64,000 bases of DNA from Myroides sp. N17-2 (GCF_002286775.1 NZ_NSGJ01000007.1:82220-146219); one strand, 5' to 3'; positions 1 through 9,070 are shown, numbered from the stretch's first letter. Made by a program: numbers and translations. Notes: a model not told the origin generated them from the sequence alone.

Positions 1-1218
1 AACTCCGTATTTCTCTGATAATTCTTTGTGAATCTTAGCGTAATACTCATTGCTCTCTAACTTAACGTCAGTTTTTCTGTGACAATCGATACACCATCCC
101 ATTGTTAATGGAGAGTGTTGTCTCATAATTTCCATTTCTTCAACTGGCCCGTGACAAGTTTGACATTCTAAACCAGCAACGTTAACGTGTTGAGAGTGAT
201 TATAGTATGCAAAGTCAGGTAAGTTGTGTATTCTAACCCATTTAACTGGTTTTTCTTTTCCAGTATATTTCTGAGTAGATGCATCCCATCCTACTGCATC
301 ATATAGTTTCTGAATCTCTCCAGTGTAGAACTCAGGAGTGTATTTACCGTAATCAACTCCAGCTTCACCTGTAAACTCACCAATGTTTTTATGACAGTTC
401 ATACAAACATTCAATGATGGAATACCAGATGTCTTACTAGATCTAGCAGAAGAGTGACAGTATTTACAATCAATACCGTTATCACCAGCGTGAATCTTGT
501 GAGAGAAGTGAATTGGCTGTACTGGTTCATACCCTTGATCAACACCTACCTGCATCATCCAACCATACGCGAAGTATGATCCGATCAGAATAAGTACTAA
601 TGTAGACACAATCACTAAAAACTTGTTTTTAACGAATGCAGCACATAAAGGAATAGTTTTGCGGACTTCAGGAGTTAATCCATTAGCTTCAACTACTTTG
701 TTTAATACCTTCTTAACGAAGAATAACATAGTAACCAAAAGCATCAACACAATAATTAATGCTCCTAATACAATCATATTAGAAACACCATCATTATTCG
801 ATGTACCTGCCGCTCCAGCTGCTCCAGCCACAGGTGCCGGTGCTTCTGCCTTAACTTCTGACGTATAAGCAATAATGTTATCAATATCCTCATCTGACAA
901 TGCAGGGAAGTCATTCATAACAACCTTATTCCAGTCGTTAAATAATTTAACAGCAGCAGCATCTCCAGATTTAATTAATGAAGAACTACTTTTAATCCAC
1001 TTGTGTAGCCAAGCTACATCATGTCGTTCAACTACTCCACGAAGAGCTGGTCCAGTAGAATTCCCATCTAACTTGTGACATGCCGCACAGTTAGAGTTAA
1101 ACAATTCCTTACCTTTTGCTGCATCTTGAGCAAACGAAATTGTAGTAAACGATAGCATTAACGCTAAACAAAAGAATAAAATCTTTGAAAACGAATTATG
1201 GTTACCCACTTTTTTCAT
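1..1218 (-). CDS. actA: Alternative complex III multiheme cytochrome c subunit ActA (3' end outside window)
   Basis: This is the periplasm-facing multiheme cytochrome of alternative complex III, the quinol oxidising complex that replaces bc1 in many Bacteroidota. The 406 visible codons start with a signal peptide ending near FAQ. Five CXXCH heme c motifs can be read: CAACH at residues 44-48 in an N-terminal monoheme domain, then CKYCH (251-255), CMNCH (272-276), CQTCH (352-356) and CIDCH (376-380). Two hydrophobic segments and an Ala/Pro-rich linker lie between the monoheme and multiheme parts. The frame runs open through base 1, so the C-terminus and the rest of the act operon lie outside. 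The start is the ATG at 1218, followed by a good signal peptide. Family assignment is strong; the subunit name rests on heme pattern and length. Confidence 0.85.
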   Translation of the reverse strand, partial: MKKVGNHNSFSKILFFCLALMLSFTTISFAQDAAKGKELFNSNCAACHKLDGNSTGPALRGVVERHDVAWLHKWIKSSSSLIKSGDAAAVKLFNDWNKVVMNDFPALSDEDIDNIIAYTSEVKAEAPAPVAGAAGAAGTSNNDGVSNMIVLGALIIVLMLLVTMLFFVKKVLNKVVEANGLTPEVRKTIPLCAAFVKNKFLVIVSTLVLILIGSYFAYGWMMQVGVDQGYEPVQPIHFSHKIHAGDNGIDCKYCHSSARSSKTSGIPSLNVCMNCHKNIGEFTGEAGVDYGKYTPEFYTGEIQKLYDAVGWDASTQKYTGKEKPVKWVRIHNLPDFAYYNHSQHVNVAGLECQTCHGPVEEMEIMRQHSPLTMGWCIDCHRKTDVKLESNEYYAKIHKELSEKYGV

Positions 1219-1304
1219 AGTTATAAAATGATTTTCAACTAAACTTGGTATTATTTAACAGCCAATTAGACTGCTATCCTATACACCTTATTTACAAACT
1301 CCGA

Positions 1305-1312
1305 CAAAAATA
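1305..1312 (-). promoter_or_regulatory. Putative -7 element upstream of actA
   Basis: The minus strand reads TATTTTTG, a match to the Bacteroidota -7 consensus TAnnTTTG, about 87 bp upstream of the actA start. No well spaced TTG is seen at -33, so this is a weak call. Confidence 0.35.
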
Positions 1313-1435
1313 CAATTTATGACTTACTCTTAAAACCTTTAAACGGCTTAAAAGTCAATTTATATGCGTTCTAAATAACATCTGATTACCTCATTATCAA
1401 GATAATTTGTAAATTTGCTCTAAACATTATTCATT

Positions 1436-1816
1436 ATGAGATTTTTAAGAAATATTCTTGTCTTAAACTTAGTCCTATTTGCTAATAATCTGATTATAGC
1501 ACAGTCTTCTAAAACCACGCTAAATGAGCCCTCAGCAGTAAAAGAGCTACTTAACAAGAAAAAGAACGCGAATACCTCTACTGCAGTAAATGACAAATTC
1601 AAGATTCAAATCTTTTATGGAAAAAACACAGAGGCTAGATCTGCCTTAAGTTCGTTCAGAAGAATATATCCTGAGGTAAATGCTACCATTGTTTATACCA
1701 ATCCTTCTTATAAAGTATTAGTCGGAAATTATAAAACTAGACTTGATGCGGAGCGCAATCTAAAAGCCATTCAAAAAGACTTTGAACATGCATTACTTAT
1801 CAGACCAGGTAAATAA
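1436..1816 (+). CDS. SPOR domain-containing exported protein
   Basis: A 126-residue protein with an N-terminal signal peptide (about residues 1-22, ending IIA-Q) and a C-terminal SPOR domain (about 50-122). The domain shows the usual pattern: FKIQIFYG as first strand, alternating hydrophobic strand VNATIVYTNPSYKVLVGNY, and the closing helix with DAERNLKAI. SPOR domains bind denuded glycan strands of peptidoglycan, often at division sites, so the protein probably acts in the periplasm. It is a single-gene unit, with TAAATTTG at 1410-1417 as candidate -7 element and a strong terminator 25 bp after the stop. No partner gene is adjacent. Confidence 0.8.
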   Translation: MRFLRNILVLNLVLFANNLIIAQSSKTTLNEPSAVKELLNKKKNANTSTAVNDKFKIQIFYGKNTEARSALSSFRRIYPEVNATIVYTNPSYKVLVGNYKTRLDAERNLKAIQKDFEHALLIRPGK

Positions 1817-1840
1817 TTCACAAATTTATAATAGACAAAA

Positions 1841-1875
1841 AGGGTTGCTAGTAAAAACTAGCAACCCTTTTTATT
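1841..1875 (+). terminator. Rho-independent terminator after the SPOR gene
   Basis: A perfect 12-bp stem (AGGGTTGCTAGT with its complement) around a four-base loop is followed by a T-rich run. Confidence 0.9.
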
Positions 1876-1910
1876 TATATAAAAACACCAATCAACCTAT
1901 TTCAAAATAC

Positions 1911-1942
1911 AAAAAGCCTTAACTCGAGAGCTAAGGCTTTTC
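1911..1942 (-). terminator. Terminator downstream of leuS
   Basis: On the minus strand GCCTTA and TAAGGC arms form a hairpin followed by TTTTTG, about 60 bp beyond the leuS stop. The arms carry A and T tails on both sides, so it may act in both directions. Confidence 0.8.
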
Positions 1943-2000
1943 TTATACTATTCACATCATTTAATAATGTGTCTTTACTGTATTCAAAACATGTGAAGTT

Positions 2001-4814
2001 TTACCCCACCAAGTTAATAATCTTACCCGGTACGATAATTACCTTTTTAGGAGCATTCCCTTGTAGTTGAGCTATTGTACGCTCATCTGCTAAGATAGCC
2101 GCTTTGATCTCTTCTTCAGTTAAATCTAATGGTAACTCAATCTTAAATCTCATTTTCCCATTAAACGACACAGGGTATTCCTTAGCACTCTCTACTAAAT
2201 AAGAAGCTTTAAATTCTGGAAACTCTGCATAAGTAAGAGATGTAGCGTGTCCTAACATAGACCATAACTCTTCTGCGATATGTGGCGCATATGGGGAAAC
2301 GATAATTGCTAATGGCTCTAAGATACCTCTGTGGTTACACTTTTGTTGAGATAATTCATTTACACAAATCATAAATTGAGAAACCGAAGTATTGAAAGAG
2401 AAATTCTCTATATCTTCAGTAACCTTTTTGATTGTCTTATGAAGTGACTTATACATCTCTGGAGTAGGCTCATCATTTATCACGACTACACCATTATCAT
2501 CAGCATATAATCTCCATAGTTTTTTTAAGAAACCTGCTACTCCAGAAATACCAGCAGTATTCCATGGTTTTGCTTGTTCTAATGGCCCTAAGAACATTTC
2601 GTATAAACGTAGTGTATCTGCTCCATATTCTTCACAGATATCATCTGGATTAACCACATTATAGTAAGACTTAGACATCTTCTCTACCTCATGACCAACG
2701 ATATATTTACCATTCGCATTAAGAATAAACTCAGCTCCAGCATAATCAGGTCTCCAAGCTTTAAACTCTTCTGTATCTAATTCTGAAGAAGAATTCACTA
2801 AGCCCACATAAGCATATAGCTGCTGTACTTTTTCATCCTTAATCATATCCTTAGATATAAAGGTATTCGTACCCTCTATTCTATATACGAAAGCAGAAGT
2901 TCCTAAGATCATTCCTTGGTTAATTAATTTTTTGAAAGGCTCTTCTGTTGGAGCAACTCCAAAATCTTTTAAGAACTTATTCCAAAAACGACTGTATAAT
3001 AGGTGTCCTGTAGCGTGCTCATTCCCTCCTATATATAAGTCTACATTTTGCCAATATGCCAATGCCTCTGGTGAAGCGATATCTTCAGTATTCTGAGGAT
3101 CCATATAACGCATCCAGTACCACGAAGAACCAGCCCATCCAGGCATTGTATTTAATTCTAGAGGGAATACAGATACTCCATCTATTTTGTCGTTTTCTAC
3201 TACTTTATTATTTACTGTATCCCATGCCCATACTGCAGCATTTCCTAAAGGTGGTTGTCCATCTTCAGTAGGTAAGTATTTTTCTACTTCTGGAAGAACG
3301 ATTGGAAGATATTTCTTGTCAATCATCTTTGGAAGATTATTTACGTAGTACACAGGGAAAGGTTCACCCCAATAACGCTGACGAGAAAATACTGCGTCGC
3401 GTAAACGGTAGTTCGTTTTACCTTTACCATGTCCTATTTTTTCTAATGCTTCGATAGCTTTAACAGTAGCTTCTTTATAGCCTAATCCATTTAAGAAATC
3501 AGACTCTATTAATAAGAAACCTTCTTTATCAGCATAAGCTTCTTCTGTAATATCTTGATTAAAGATATTTTTGATTGCTATATTAAAATGCTTAGCGAAT
3601 GCATAATCTCTAGTATCACCAGCAGGCACAGCCATAACAGCTCCTGTACCATAACCAGCTAATACATAATCACCAATCCATATCTCGATTGGCTCTTTCG
3701 TGAATGGGTGTTCAGCATATGCTCCAGTAAACACACCAGAGATAGTCTTCACATCTGCCATACGATCACGCTCACTACGCTTAGAAGTAGCTTCTACATA
3801 AGCTTCAACAGCTGCTTTTTGATCAGCAGTAGTAATCTTACTTACTAAATCATGCTCAGGAGCTAACGTCATAAAGCTAACACCGAATATCGTATCAGGT
3901 CTAGTAGTAAACACTTCGATAGTATCCTCTCCTTCTTTAAGATTAAACACTACAGACGCCCCTACAGACTTCCCGATCCAGTTACGTTGACTCTCTTTAA
4001 TACTCTCTGTCCAGTCAATATCATTAAGCCCTTGTAGTAAACGCTCTGCATAAGCAGATATACGCATACTCCATTGCTTCATTTTCTTTCTCACTACAGG
4101 ATGACCCCCACGCTCTGACAGACCATCTTTGATCTCATCATTAGCAAGTACAGTACCTAACGCAGGACACCAGTTTACTTCTGTCTCTGCTAAGTAAGTC
4201 ATTCTATATTTAAGTAACATTGTCTCTTTCTCATCTGCACTGAATGCATTCCACTGATCTGCACTGAATACTTCGATAGCATCGTCACATACAGCCTGCA
4301 CATTTGCATTTCCTTCTTTTTCAAAAATCGCTACTAATGTATCAATCGATTCAGCTTTATCACTTACCTTATTATACCATGCATTAAAAAGTTGGATGAA
4401 TATCCACTGTGTGTGCTTATAATAATCCGCATTAGAAGTACGTACCTCTCTACTCCAATCAAAAGAGAAACCAATTTTATCTAACTGCTCTCTATATCTA
4501 GCAATGTTCACTTCTGTTGTTACAGCAGGATGTTGCCCTGTTTGGATAGCATACTGCTCAGCAGGAAGTCCAAAACTATCATATCCTTGAGGGTGGAGAA
4601 CATTAAAACCTTGTTGACGTTTAAAACGAGTATAGATATCTGATGCGATATATCCGAGTGGATGCCCCACGTGTAACCCTGCTCCAGATGGATAAGGGAA
4701 CATATCTAAGATGTAATACTTCGGTTTATCAGTGTTATTCTCGGTTTTGAAAGTTTGGTTTTCTTTCCAAAATTTCTGCCATTTAGCTTCAATTTCGTTT
4801 GGATAATACTTCAT
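2001..4814 (-). CDS. leuS: Leucyl-tRNA synthetase
   Basis: Class I aminoacyl-tRNA synthetase that charges tRNA-Leu in the cytoplasm. The 937-residue product has the HIGH-type signature HVGH at residues 48-51, the KMSKS loop at 712-716, a large inserted editing (CP1) domain between them with the TTRPDT threonine-rich motif, and a C-terminal anticodon-binding domain ending in a beta-rich tail. Length is somewhat above the usual 860-880 residues, with extra sequence in the N-terminal third and near the catalytic insertion, as in other Flavobacteriia. It is transcribed alone, divergently from ftsX. Identification is secure. Confidence 0.97.
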   Translation of the reverse strand: MKYYPNEIEAKWQKFWKENQTFKTENNTDKPKYYILDMFPYPSGAGLHVGHPLGYIASDIYTRFKRQQGFNVLHPQGYDSFGLPAEQYAIQTGQHPAVTTEVNIARYREQLDKIGFSFDWSREVRTSNADYYKHTQWIFIQLFNAWYNKVSDKAESIDTLVAIFEKEGNANVQAVCDDAIEVFSADQWNAFSADEKETMLLKYRMTYLAETEVNWCPALGTVLANDEIKDGLSERGGHPVVRKKMKQWSMRISAYAERLLQGLNDIDWTESIKESQRNWIGKSVGASVVFNLKEGEDTIEVFTTRPDTIFGVSFMTLAPEHDLVSKITTADQKAAVEAYVEATSKRSERDRMADVKTISGVFTGAYAEHPFTKEPIEIWIGDYVLAGYGTGAVMAVPAGDTRDYAFAKHFNIAIKNIFNQDITEEAYADKEGFLLIESDFLNGLGYKEATVKAIEALEKIGHGKGKTNYRLRDAVFSRQRYWGEPFPVYYVNNLPKMIDKKYLPIVLPEVEKYLPTEDGQPPLGNAAVWAWDTVNNKVVENDKIDGVSVFPLELNTMPGWAGSSWYWMRYMDPQNTEDIASPEALAYWQNVDLYIGGNEHATGHLLYSRFWNKFLKDFGVAPTEEPFKKLINQGMILGTSAFVYRIEGTNTFISKDMIKDEKVQQLYAYVGLVNSSSELDTEEFKAWRPDYAGAEFILNANGKYIVGHEVEKMSKSYYNVVNPDDICEEYGADTLRLYEMFLGPLEQAKPWNTAGISGVAGFLKKLWRLYADDNGVVVINDEPTPEMYKSLHKTIKKVTEDIENFSFNTSVSQFMICVNELSQQKCNHRGILEPLAIIVSPYAPHIAEELWSMLGHATSLTYAEFPEFKASYLVESAKEYPVSFNGKMRFKIELPLDLTEEEIKAAILADERTIAQLQGNAPKKVIIVPGKIINLVG

Positions 4815-5127
4815 ACTATAATTTATATATCAAATTTTACACTTGGGTCTTTGTTTAACTACTACAGATTATGCCGCTGAGCTCAGTAAATATGCAACTA
4901 CAACAGTCCTAATATTTTTGACTAAGCTAAGATAAATACTTTAAAAAATGAACTGACTTACAGAACACTTCTACCCTATCTATCAACAACTAATCTGTGA
5001 TTTCATCAAAAATCCCATCAGTTCAGGCAAAAATAAACTATATTTATAACAATTAGAAAACTTTAATCGTTATTGTCTTAATAAAAACGTTTTTGTTTGT
5101 TATTTTTACGCACTTAAATTAGATTGT
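4815..5127. other. Divergent leuS/ftsX intergenic region (313 bp)
   Basis: No gene is seen. On the minus strand TATTTTTG (positions 5028-5035) is a candidate leuS -7 element, which would give a leader of about 200 nt containing a 10-bp palindrome CTGAGCTCAG near 4875. On the plus strand TATTTTTA at 5101-5108 is a weak candidate for ftsX. I could not fold the leader into a recognisable riboswitch. Confidence 0.4.
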
Positions 5128-6009
5128 ATGGCAAGCTCTTATGAAAAATATCAAAAGCGAAGATTAATCTCTTCTTATTTTTCTGTTATCCTTAGTATTT
5201 TCTTAGTGCTATTCCTTTTAGGATCACTATGCTTATTCGTTATTAACTCTAAAAAAATCTCAGATAACTTTAGAGAGAATATACCGATGACAATATTCAT
5301 CGAAAAGAGCACTACCAAAGCTGATTTAGACAAATTCGGTGCATCATTAGGCAAAAAGAACTATATAAAAGAAGTGAAATTCGTTTCTAAAGAAGAAGCT
5401 GCTAAAGAACACCAAGAAACCTTAGGAGAGGACTTCGTAGAATACTTAGGTTTTAACCCATTGCAAGATTCTTATGACATCCACCTTAAAGGTGAATATG
5501 TAGTGAATGACAGTATCGATACTATCCTTAAAGAATTAAATGCGAATACAGCTATATCTGATATTAAATACGATAAACAATTAGTAGATCTAGTAAATGA
5601 GAATGTAGATAAAGTAGCTCAATGGGTACTTATATTAGCTGCATTCCTAACTGTAGTATCTATGCTATTAATCAATAGTTCACTGCGTTTACTAATCTTT
5701 TCTAGTCGATTCACGATTAAAACAATGCAAATGGTAGGTGCTACTAAGCGCTTCATTAGAAGACCATTTATTAATCACAGTATGAAACTAGGGATTATCG
5801 GTTCTATATTAGCTATTATTGCAATCACAGCACTTACTTTCTACGCAGACAGTAAGATGCCAGACTTAAACATCAATCCTAAAGAGGATTATATGCCTTT
5901 AGTAATTGTATCTATTGGTATACTAGTACTTGGAATGCTTATTACTAGTATTAGTACATTCTTTGCTACACAAAGATTCTTAAACCTAAAATCAGACGAA
6001 CTTTATTAA
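5128..6009 (+). CDS. ftsX: Cell division protein FtsX
   Basis: Membrane subunit of the FtsEX ABC-type complex, which couples septal ring activity to periplasmic peptidoglycan hydrolase activation. The 293-residue product has the FtsX layout: cytoplasmic N-terminus, first membrane helix at about 22-45, an extracytoplasmic domain of about 120 residues, then three membrane helices (about 165-188, 213-237 and 255-280). The cytoplasmic loop between helices 2 and 3 carries the conserved RFTIKTMQMVGAT region typical of FtsX. ftsE is not adjacent, as is usual in Flavobacteriia. It is followed by one base, then the DUF3098 gene, so it is the first gene of a four-gene operon with uppP and truB. Confidence 0.93.
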   Translation: MASSYEKYQKRRLISSYFSVILSIFLVLFLLGSLCLFVINSKKISDNFRENIPMTIFIEKSTTKADLDKFGASLGKKNYIKEVKFVSKEEAAKEHQETLGEDFVEYLGFNPLQDSYDIHLKGEYVVNDSIDTILKELNANTAISDIKYDKQLVDLVNENVDKVAQWVLILAAFLTVVSMLLINSSLRLLIFSSRFTIKTMQMVGATKRFIRRPFINHSMKLGIIGSILAIIAITALTFYADSKMPDLNINPKEDYMPLVIVSIGILVLGMLITSISTFFATQRFLNLKSDELY

Positions 6010-6010
6010 T

Positions 6011-6253
6011 ATGAAAGATCAAGATCAAAACAAAGGTGCTCTTCTTTTCTCTAAGAAGAATTACATTATTCTGCTAGTAAGTATTGCACTTGTTGCTTTA
6101 AGTTTTTTCTTAATGGCAGGGGCTACTAATGATGTACCTACAGAATTTAATGAAGACATTTACAGCTTTAGACGTATACACTTAGCGCCAGCTGTATTCT
6201 TTATCGCTATGGGAGTAGCAATCTACGCAATATTCAAAAAAGATAACAAATAA
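6011..6253 (+). CDS. DUF3098 small membrane protein
   Basis: An 80-residue protein with two membrane helices (about residues 18-38 and 57-75) separated by a short loop. The stretch FSKKNYIILLVSIALVALSF followed by MAGA is the signature of DUF3098, a Bacteroidota family of unknown function nearly always found between ftsX and uppP. It starts one base after the ftsX stop and ends 17 bp before uppP, so it is translated as part of the envelope operon. The context suggests a part in division or lipid-carrier recycling, but that is inference. Confidence 0.85.
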   Translation: MKDQDQNKGALLFSKKNYIILLVSIALVALSFFLMAGATNDVPTEFNEDIYSFRRIHLAPAVFFIAMGVAIYAIFKKDNK

Positions 6254-6270
6254 CAAACTACATACACTAA

Positions 6271-7080
6271 ATGGATTTAATACAAGCTATCCTCCTAGCC
6301 ATAGTAGAAGGACTAACTGAATATCTACCTGTATCTTCTACAGCACACATGATATTTTTAAGTTCTGCTTACGGCATTCAAGAAGACGAATTCGTTAAAC
6401 TTTTTCAAACTGCTATACAGTTCGGAGCTATCCTAGCCGTTGTTGCACTATATTGGAGAAAGTTCCTTGACTTCAGTAAACTTAACTTTTACAAAAAACT
6501 AGTACTAGCGGTTATACCAGCTTTAGTTTTAGGTAAGTTATTTGACGAAGCCATAGACAAGGTTTTAGGAGAAACTATCTATATCGCTATTATGTTGATA
6601 ATAGGTGGTATTGTATTAATTTTTATAGATAAATACTTCAAGAACCCAAAGACGGTTAGAGAAGAAGATATCACTGTTAAGCAAGCTATAACTATTGGTT
6701 TTTGGCAATGTCTAGCGATGATGCCAGGCACGAGTAGATCTGCTGCTTCTATCATCGGAGGTATGCAACAAGGTCTGTCACGTCAAGTAGCTGCTGAGTT
6801 CTCATTCTTCTTAGCTGTACCTACTATGGCAGCTGTGACTGTATATTCTATCGTATTAAAGAAATATGAATCAGGAAGAATAGGATACGAGATATTATTA
6901 GACAATCCAGATAATATGAAGTTATTCTTATTAGGTAACGTCATCGCGTTTGTTGTATCTATTGTCGCAATCAAATTCTTTATCGGAATTATCAAAAAAT
7001 ACGGTTTCAAACCATGGGGATACTATCGTATCATCGCAGGAGCTTTATTACTACTATACTTCGGATATCTTAAACAATAA
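6271..7080 (+). CDS. uppP: Undecaprenyl-diphosphate phosphatase (BacA/UppP)
   Basis: Integral membrane enzyme that dephosphorylates undecaprenyl diphosphate to the monophosphate, recycling the carrier used for peptidoglycan and O-antigen; it also confers bacitracin resistance. The 269-residue product has both family signatures: EGLTEYLPVSSTAH at about residues 13-26 (catalytic Glu region) and PGTSRSAASI at about 152-161 (catalytic Ser/Arg). Seven or eight hydrophobic segments are visible. The stop codon TAA overlaps the truB start by one base, so the two are translationally coupled. Confidence 0.95.
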   Translation: MDLIQAILLAIVEGLTEYLPVSSTAHMIFLSSAYGIQEDEFVKLFQTAIQFGAILAVVALYWRKFLDFSKLNFYKKLVLAVIPALVLGKLFDEAIDKVLGETIYIAIMLIIGGIVLIFIDKYFKNPKTVREEDITVKQAITIGFWQCLAMMPGTSRSAASIIGGMQQGLSRQVAAEFSFFLAVPTMAAVTVYSIVLKKYESGRIGYEILLDNPDNMKLFLLGNVIAFVVSIVAIKFFIGIIKKYGFKPWGYYRIIAGALLLLYFGYLKQ

Positions 7081-7808
7081 TGATACAATACAATAAAGAA
7101 GCCTTCCAAGAAGGGCAAATACTCTTAATAGACAAACCGCTTACTTGGTCATCGTTTCAGGCTGTGAACAAGATTAAATGGCTATTAAAAAAACACTTTG
7201 AATTGAAGAAAATTAAAGTAGGACACGCAGGGACATTAGATCCATTAGCGTCAGGACTACTGATTATCTGTACAGGCAAATTCACTAAACAAATCAGTGA
7301 ACTACAAGGGCAAATCAAAGAATACACAGGAACAATCACTTTAGGCGGAACAACTCCTTCTTATGACTTAGAGACAGAGATAGACCAGACCTATCCTACA
7401 GAGCATATCACTGATAGCATACTAGACGAAGCTAGAGTATCATTTATCGGTACGATAGAACAACGTCCTCCTATCTTCTCTGCTCTTAAGAAAGACGGTA
7501 AACGCCTTTATGAGCACGCTCGTAAAGGAGAAGAAGTAGAGATACCTACTCGTCCGATCACAATCGAAGAGTTCGAATTAACTAACGTAGAGATGCCTAA
7601 TGTAGATTTTAGAGCAGTATGTTCTAAAGGTACATACATCAGATCTCTAGCTTATGACTTCGGCCTTAAAGTTAATTCAGGAGCACACTTAAGTGCATTA
7701 CGCAGAACTAAAATAGGTGACTTCGATGTTGCAAACGCTGTTACTCCAGAACAATTTGAAGAACAGTTATTAAAAGCACTAGGCATCGACACTTCAGTAC
7801 AAGAGTAA
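7080..7808 (+). CDS. truB: tRNA pseudouridine(55) synthase
   Basis: Converts U55 to pseudouridine in the T-loop of tRNAs. The 242-residue protein contains the catalytic motif HAGTLDPLASG with the nucleophilic Asp at residue 54, the TITLG strand following it, and the RPP and KGTYIRSLA motifs of the TruB/Cbf5 family. It lacks a long C-terminal PUA extension, as usual for this phylum. It overlaps uppP by one base and closes the operon; a terminator follows directly. Confidence 0.95.
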   Translation: MIQYNKEAFQEGQILLIDKPLTWSSFQAVNKIKWLLKKHFELKKIKVGHAGTLDPLASGLLIICTGKFTKQISELQGQIKEYTGTITLGGTTPSYDLETEIDQTYPTEHITDSILDEARVSFIGTIEQRPPIFSALKKDGKRLYEHARKGEEVEIPTRPITIEEFELTNVEMPNVDFRAVCSKGTYIRSLAYDFGLKVNSGAHLSALRRTKIGDFDVANAVTPEQFEEQLLKALGIDTSVQE

Positions 7809-7830
7809 CATTTACCTAAATACATAATCA

Positions 7831-7860
7831 AAAGCTACAAGGAGACTTGTGGCTTTTTTT
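7831..7860 (+). terminator. Terminator after truB
   Basis: A 9-bp stem (AGCTACAAG with CTTGTGGCT, one wobble pair) and a run of seven T, 23 bp after the stop. Confidence 0.85.
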
Positions 7861-7870
7861 ATTCCATCCA

Positions 7871-8258
7871 TCACCCATTACTATATTGCTTTGGGGTTAA
7901 GCCTGTATATCGTTTAAAATAACGAAAAAACAAGGTTGCTTCCTTAAACCCAGATTACGCATTAGCCAAATACTGCAAAGCAATTCTACTTCATAGTTCT
8001 TTCATTAGCTCTAAAACCATACTATATTATGCTTGTATCACTAATTCAGACCTACCTTGTATAATTACTTTTCGTTTATATGTCTATCGCGTAATCTGGG
8101 TTAAATCCAAGTTCTTCTGATATTTTGTTTATATTCATACTTGATGATTTCAATAAAGACTTCGCATACAGAACGACTACCTCATTTATCCAATTGGGAA
8201 CACAAATATTATGAGATATAAACAGTGAAGAGTGAGGCTTTTTCTTAATGCTATACAC
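7871..8258 (-). pseudogene. Broken AraC-family regulator (C-terminal DNA-binding part), split by a 152-bp element
   Basis: Two pieces of one AraC-type helix-turn-helix domain lie on the minus strand. The upstream piece ends with WINEVVVLYAKSLL...INKISEELGF and the downstream piece continues KEATLFFRYFKRYTGLTPKQ to a TGA at 7871-7873. Between them sits a 152-bp insert. Removing the insert and one 5-bp duplication (157 bp in all) restores an unbroken reading frame through L-G-F-K-E-A-T-L-F-F-R, the usual second helix-turn-helix. The gene is also truncated at its 5' side: the N-terminal sensor half is missing, and the next gene ends only about 40 bp upstream. It is almost surely inactive. The family call is strong from the second-half motif. 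Confidence 0.8.
7949..8100. mobile_element. 152-bp MITE-like element with 12-bp perfect terminal inverted repeats and 5-bp target duplication
   Basis: The left end CCCAGATTACGC (7949-7960) is the exact reverse complement of the right end GCGTAATCTGGG (8089-8100). Both ends are flanked by TTAAA (7944-7948 and 8101-8105), a 5-bp direct repeat. No ORF of note lies inside, so it must have moved by a transposase acting in trans. Ends that begin with CC and a 4-5 bp duplication recall the IS1380 family, but that parentage is a guess. Confidence 0.8.
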
Positions 8259-8301
8259 TATGTCACACCATCCCTTCTACCAATCCTTATTAGGAGATTA
8301 T

Positions 8302-9003
8302 CTAATAAGATATGACTATTTTACCTGTCAAAGACATACTGCTCCGAGTAGCAAAAATCAGCTCACAATCACATACTTTATTAGCATAGTTCGTTTTAAT
8401 CTTATAAAATGATTTTTTAAATTGTATTTTTTCTATCCATCTTTTACAGACTTCTTCAATAAACTGTTTCGTATTTATATCCGAATCACTTACAACACAT
8501 TGAACTGTTAACATCTGTTCATTATTTGCTAATACTGCACTAAATTTCAGATTATCAAGTTTAGTAATACCTGCCAATCCATACTCAAAATCCATGATAA
8601 AACCATCTATATTCTCCTCATCATATGGGCTACAATTAGATGGTAAGCCTGTAAAGAACGAGTCAAAATCCCAATAGTTAAAATCTTCTCTTAGAATCTT
8701 GGTTATTCTACCATGTCCCACTATTTTTTTTCCTTCTCTAACCTCAAACGTTTTTCCTATATAAAATTGTCCCACATGAAAGAGCAGGCTCAGGGTTATA
8801 AGCCTAACAGCAACAGTATCTCCAAGTACACAGACATCTTTATCCATAAATTCTTGTGATGCATCCCAATCATTTCCATCATAAAAAAACTGTCCTCGAT
8901 AACCTGACCTTACATCACTTTTTCTCCCTCCCTCTTGCTCAGTCAAATAGTAAATATCAGCTTCAAGTTCAGGTTCTAAGGATTTATTTTTTTGTTCTAT
9001 CAT
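8302..9003 (-). CDS. Stand-alone EF-Tu domain III-like protein with an unknown C-terminal half
   Basis: A 233-residue protein whose residues about 13-105 align with the third (C-terminal) beta-barrel domain of elongation factor Tu. Recognisable positions are EADIYYLTEQEGGR, GYRGQFFY, LGDTVAVRL and FEVREGKKIVGHGRITKIL. There is no GTPase domain and no domain II. Residues 106-233 are unlike anything I recognise. It begins 68 bp downstream of an Rhs-repeat remnant on the same strand, the normal position of an immunity or toxin-associated gene. A role as decoy or protective partner against a toxin acting on EF-Tu is inference. It could equally be a small translation-associated protein. The ATG at 9003 is the only sensible start. 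Confidence 0.7.
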   Translation of the reverse strand: MIEQKNKSLEPELEADIYYLTEQEGGRKSDVRSGYRGQFFYDGNDWDASQEFMDKDVCVLGDTVAVRLITLSLLFHVGQFYIGKTFEVREGKKIVGHGRITKILREDFNYWDFDSFFTGLPSNCSPYDEENIDGFIMDFEYGLAGITKLDNLKFSAVLANNEQMLTVQCVVSDSDINTKQFIEEVCKRWIEKIQFKKSFYKIKTNYANKVCDCELIFATRSSMSLTGKIVISY

Positions 9004-9070
9004 AATTAAACCATTTAACTCGAGTAGTAAACTTCTTATTATCCAAAATTCTTAATAAATCACTGCAAAA

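Noticed and set aside
4815..5030. Riboswitch or T-box in the leuS leader
   Set aside because: No conserved elements recognised and T-boxes are not expected in this phylum.
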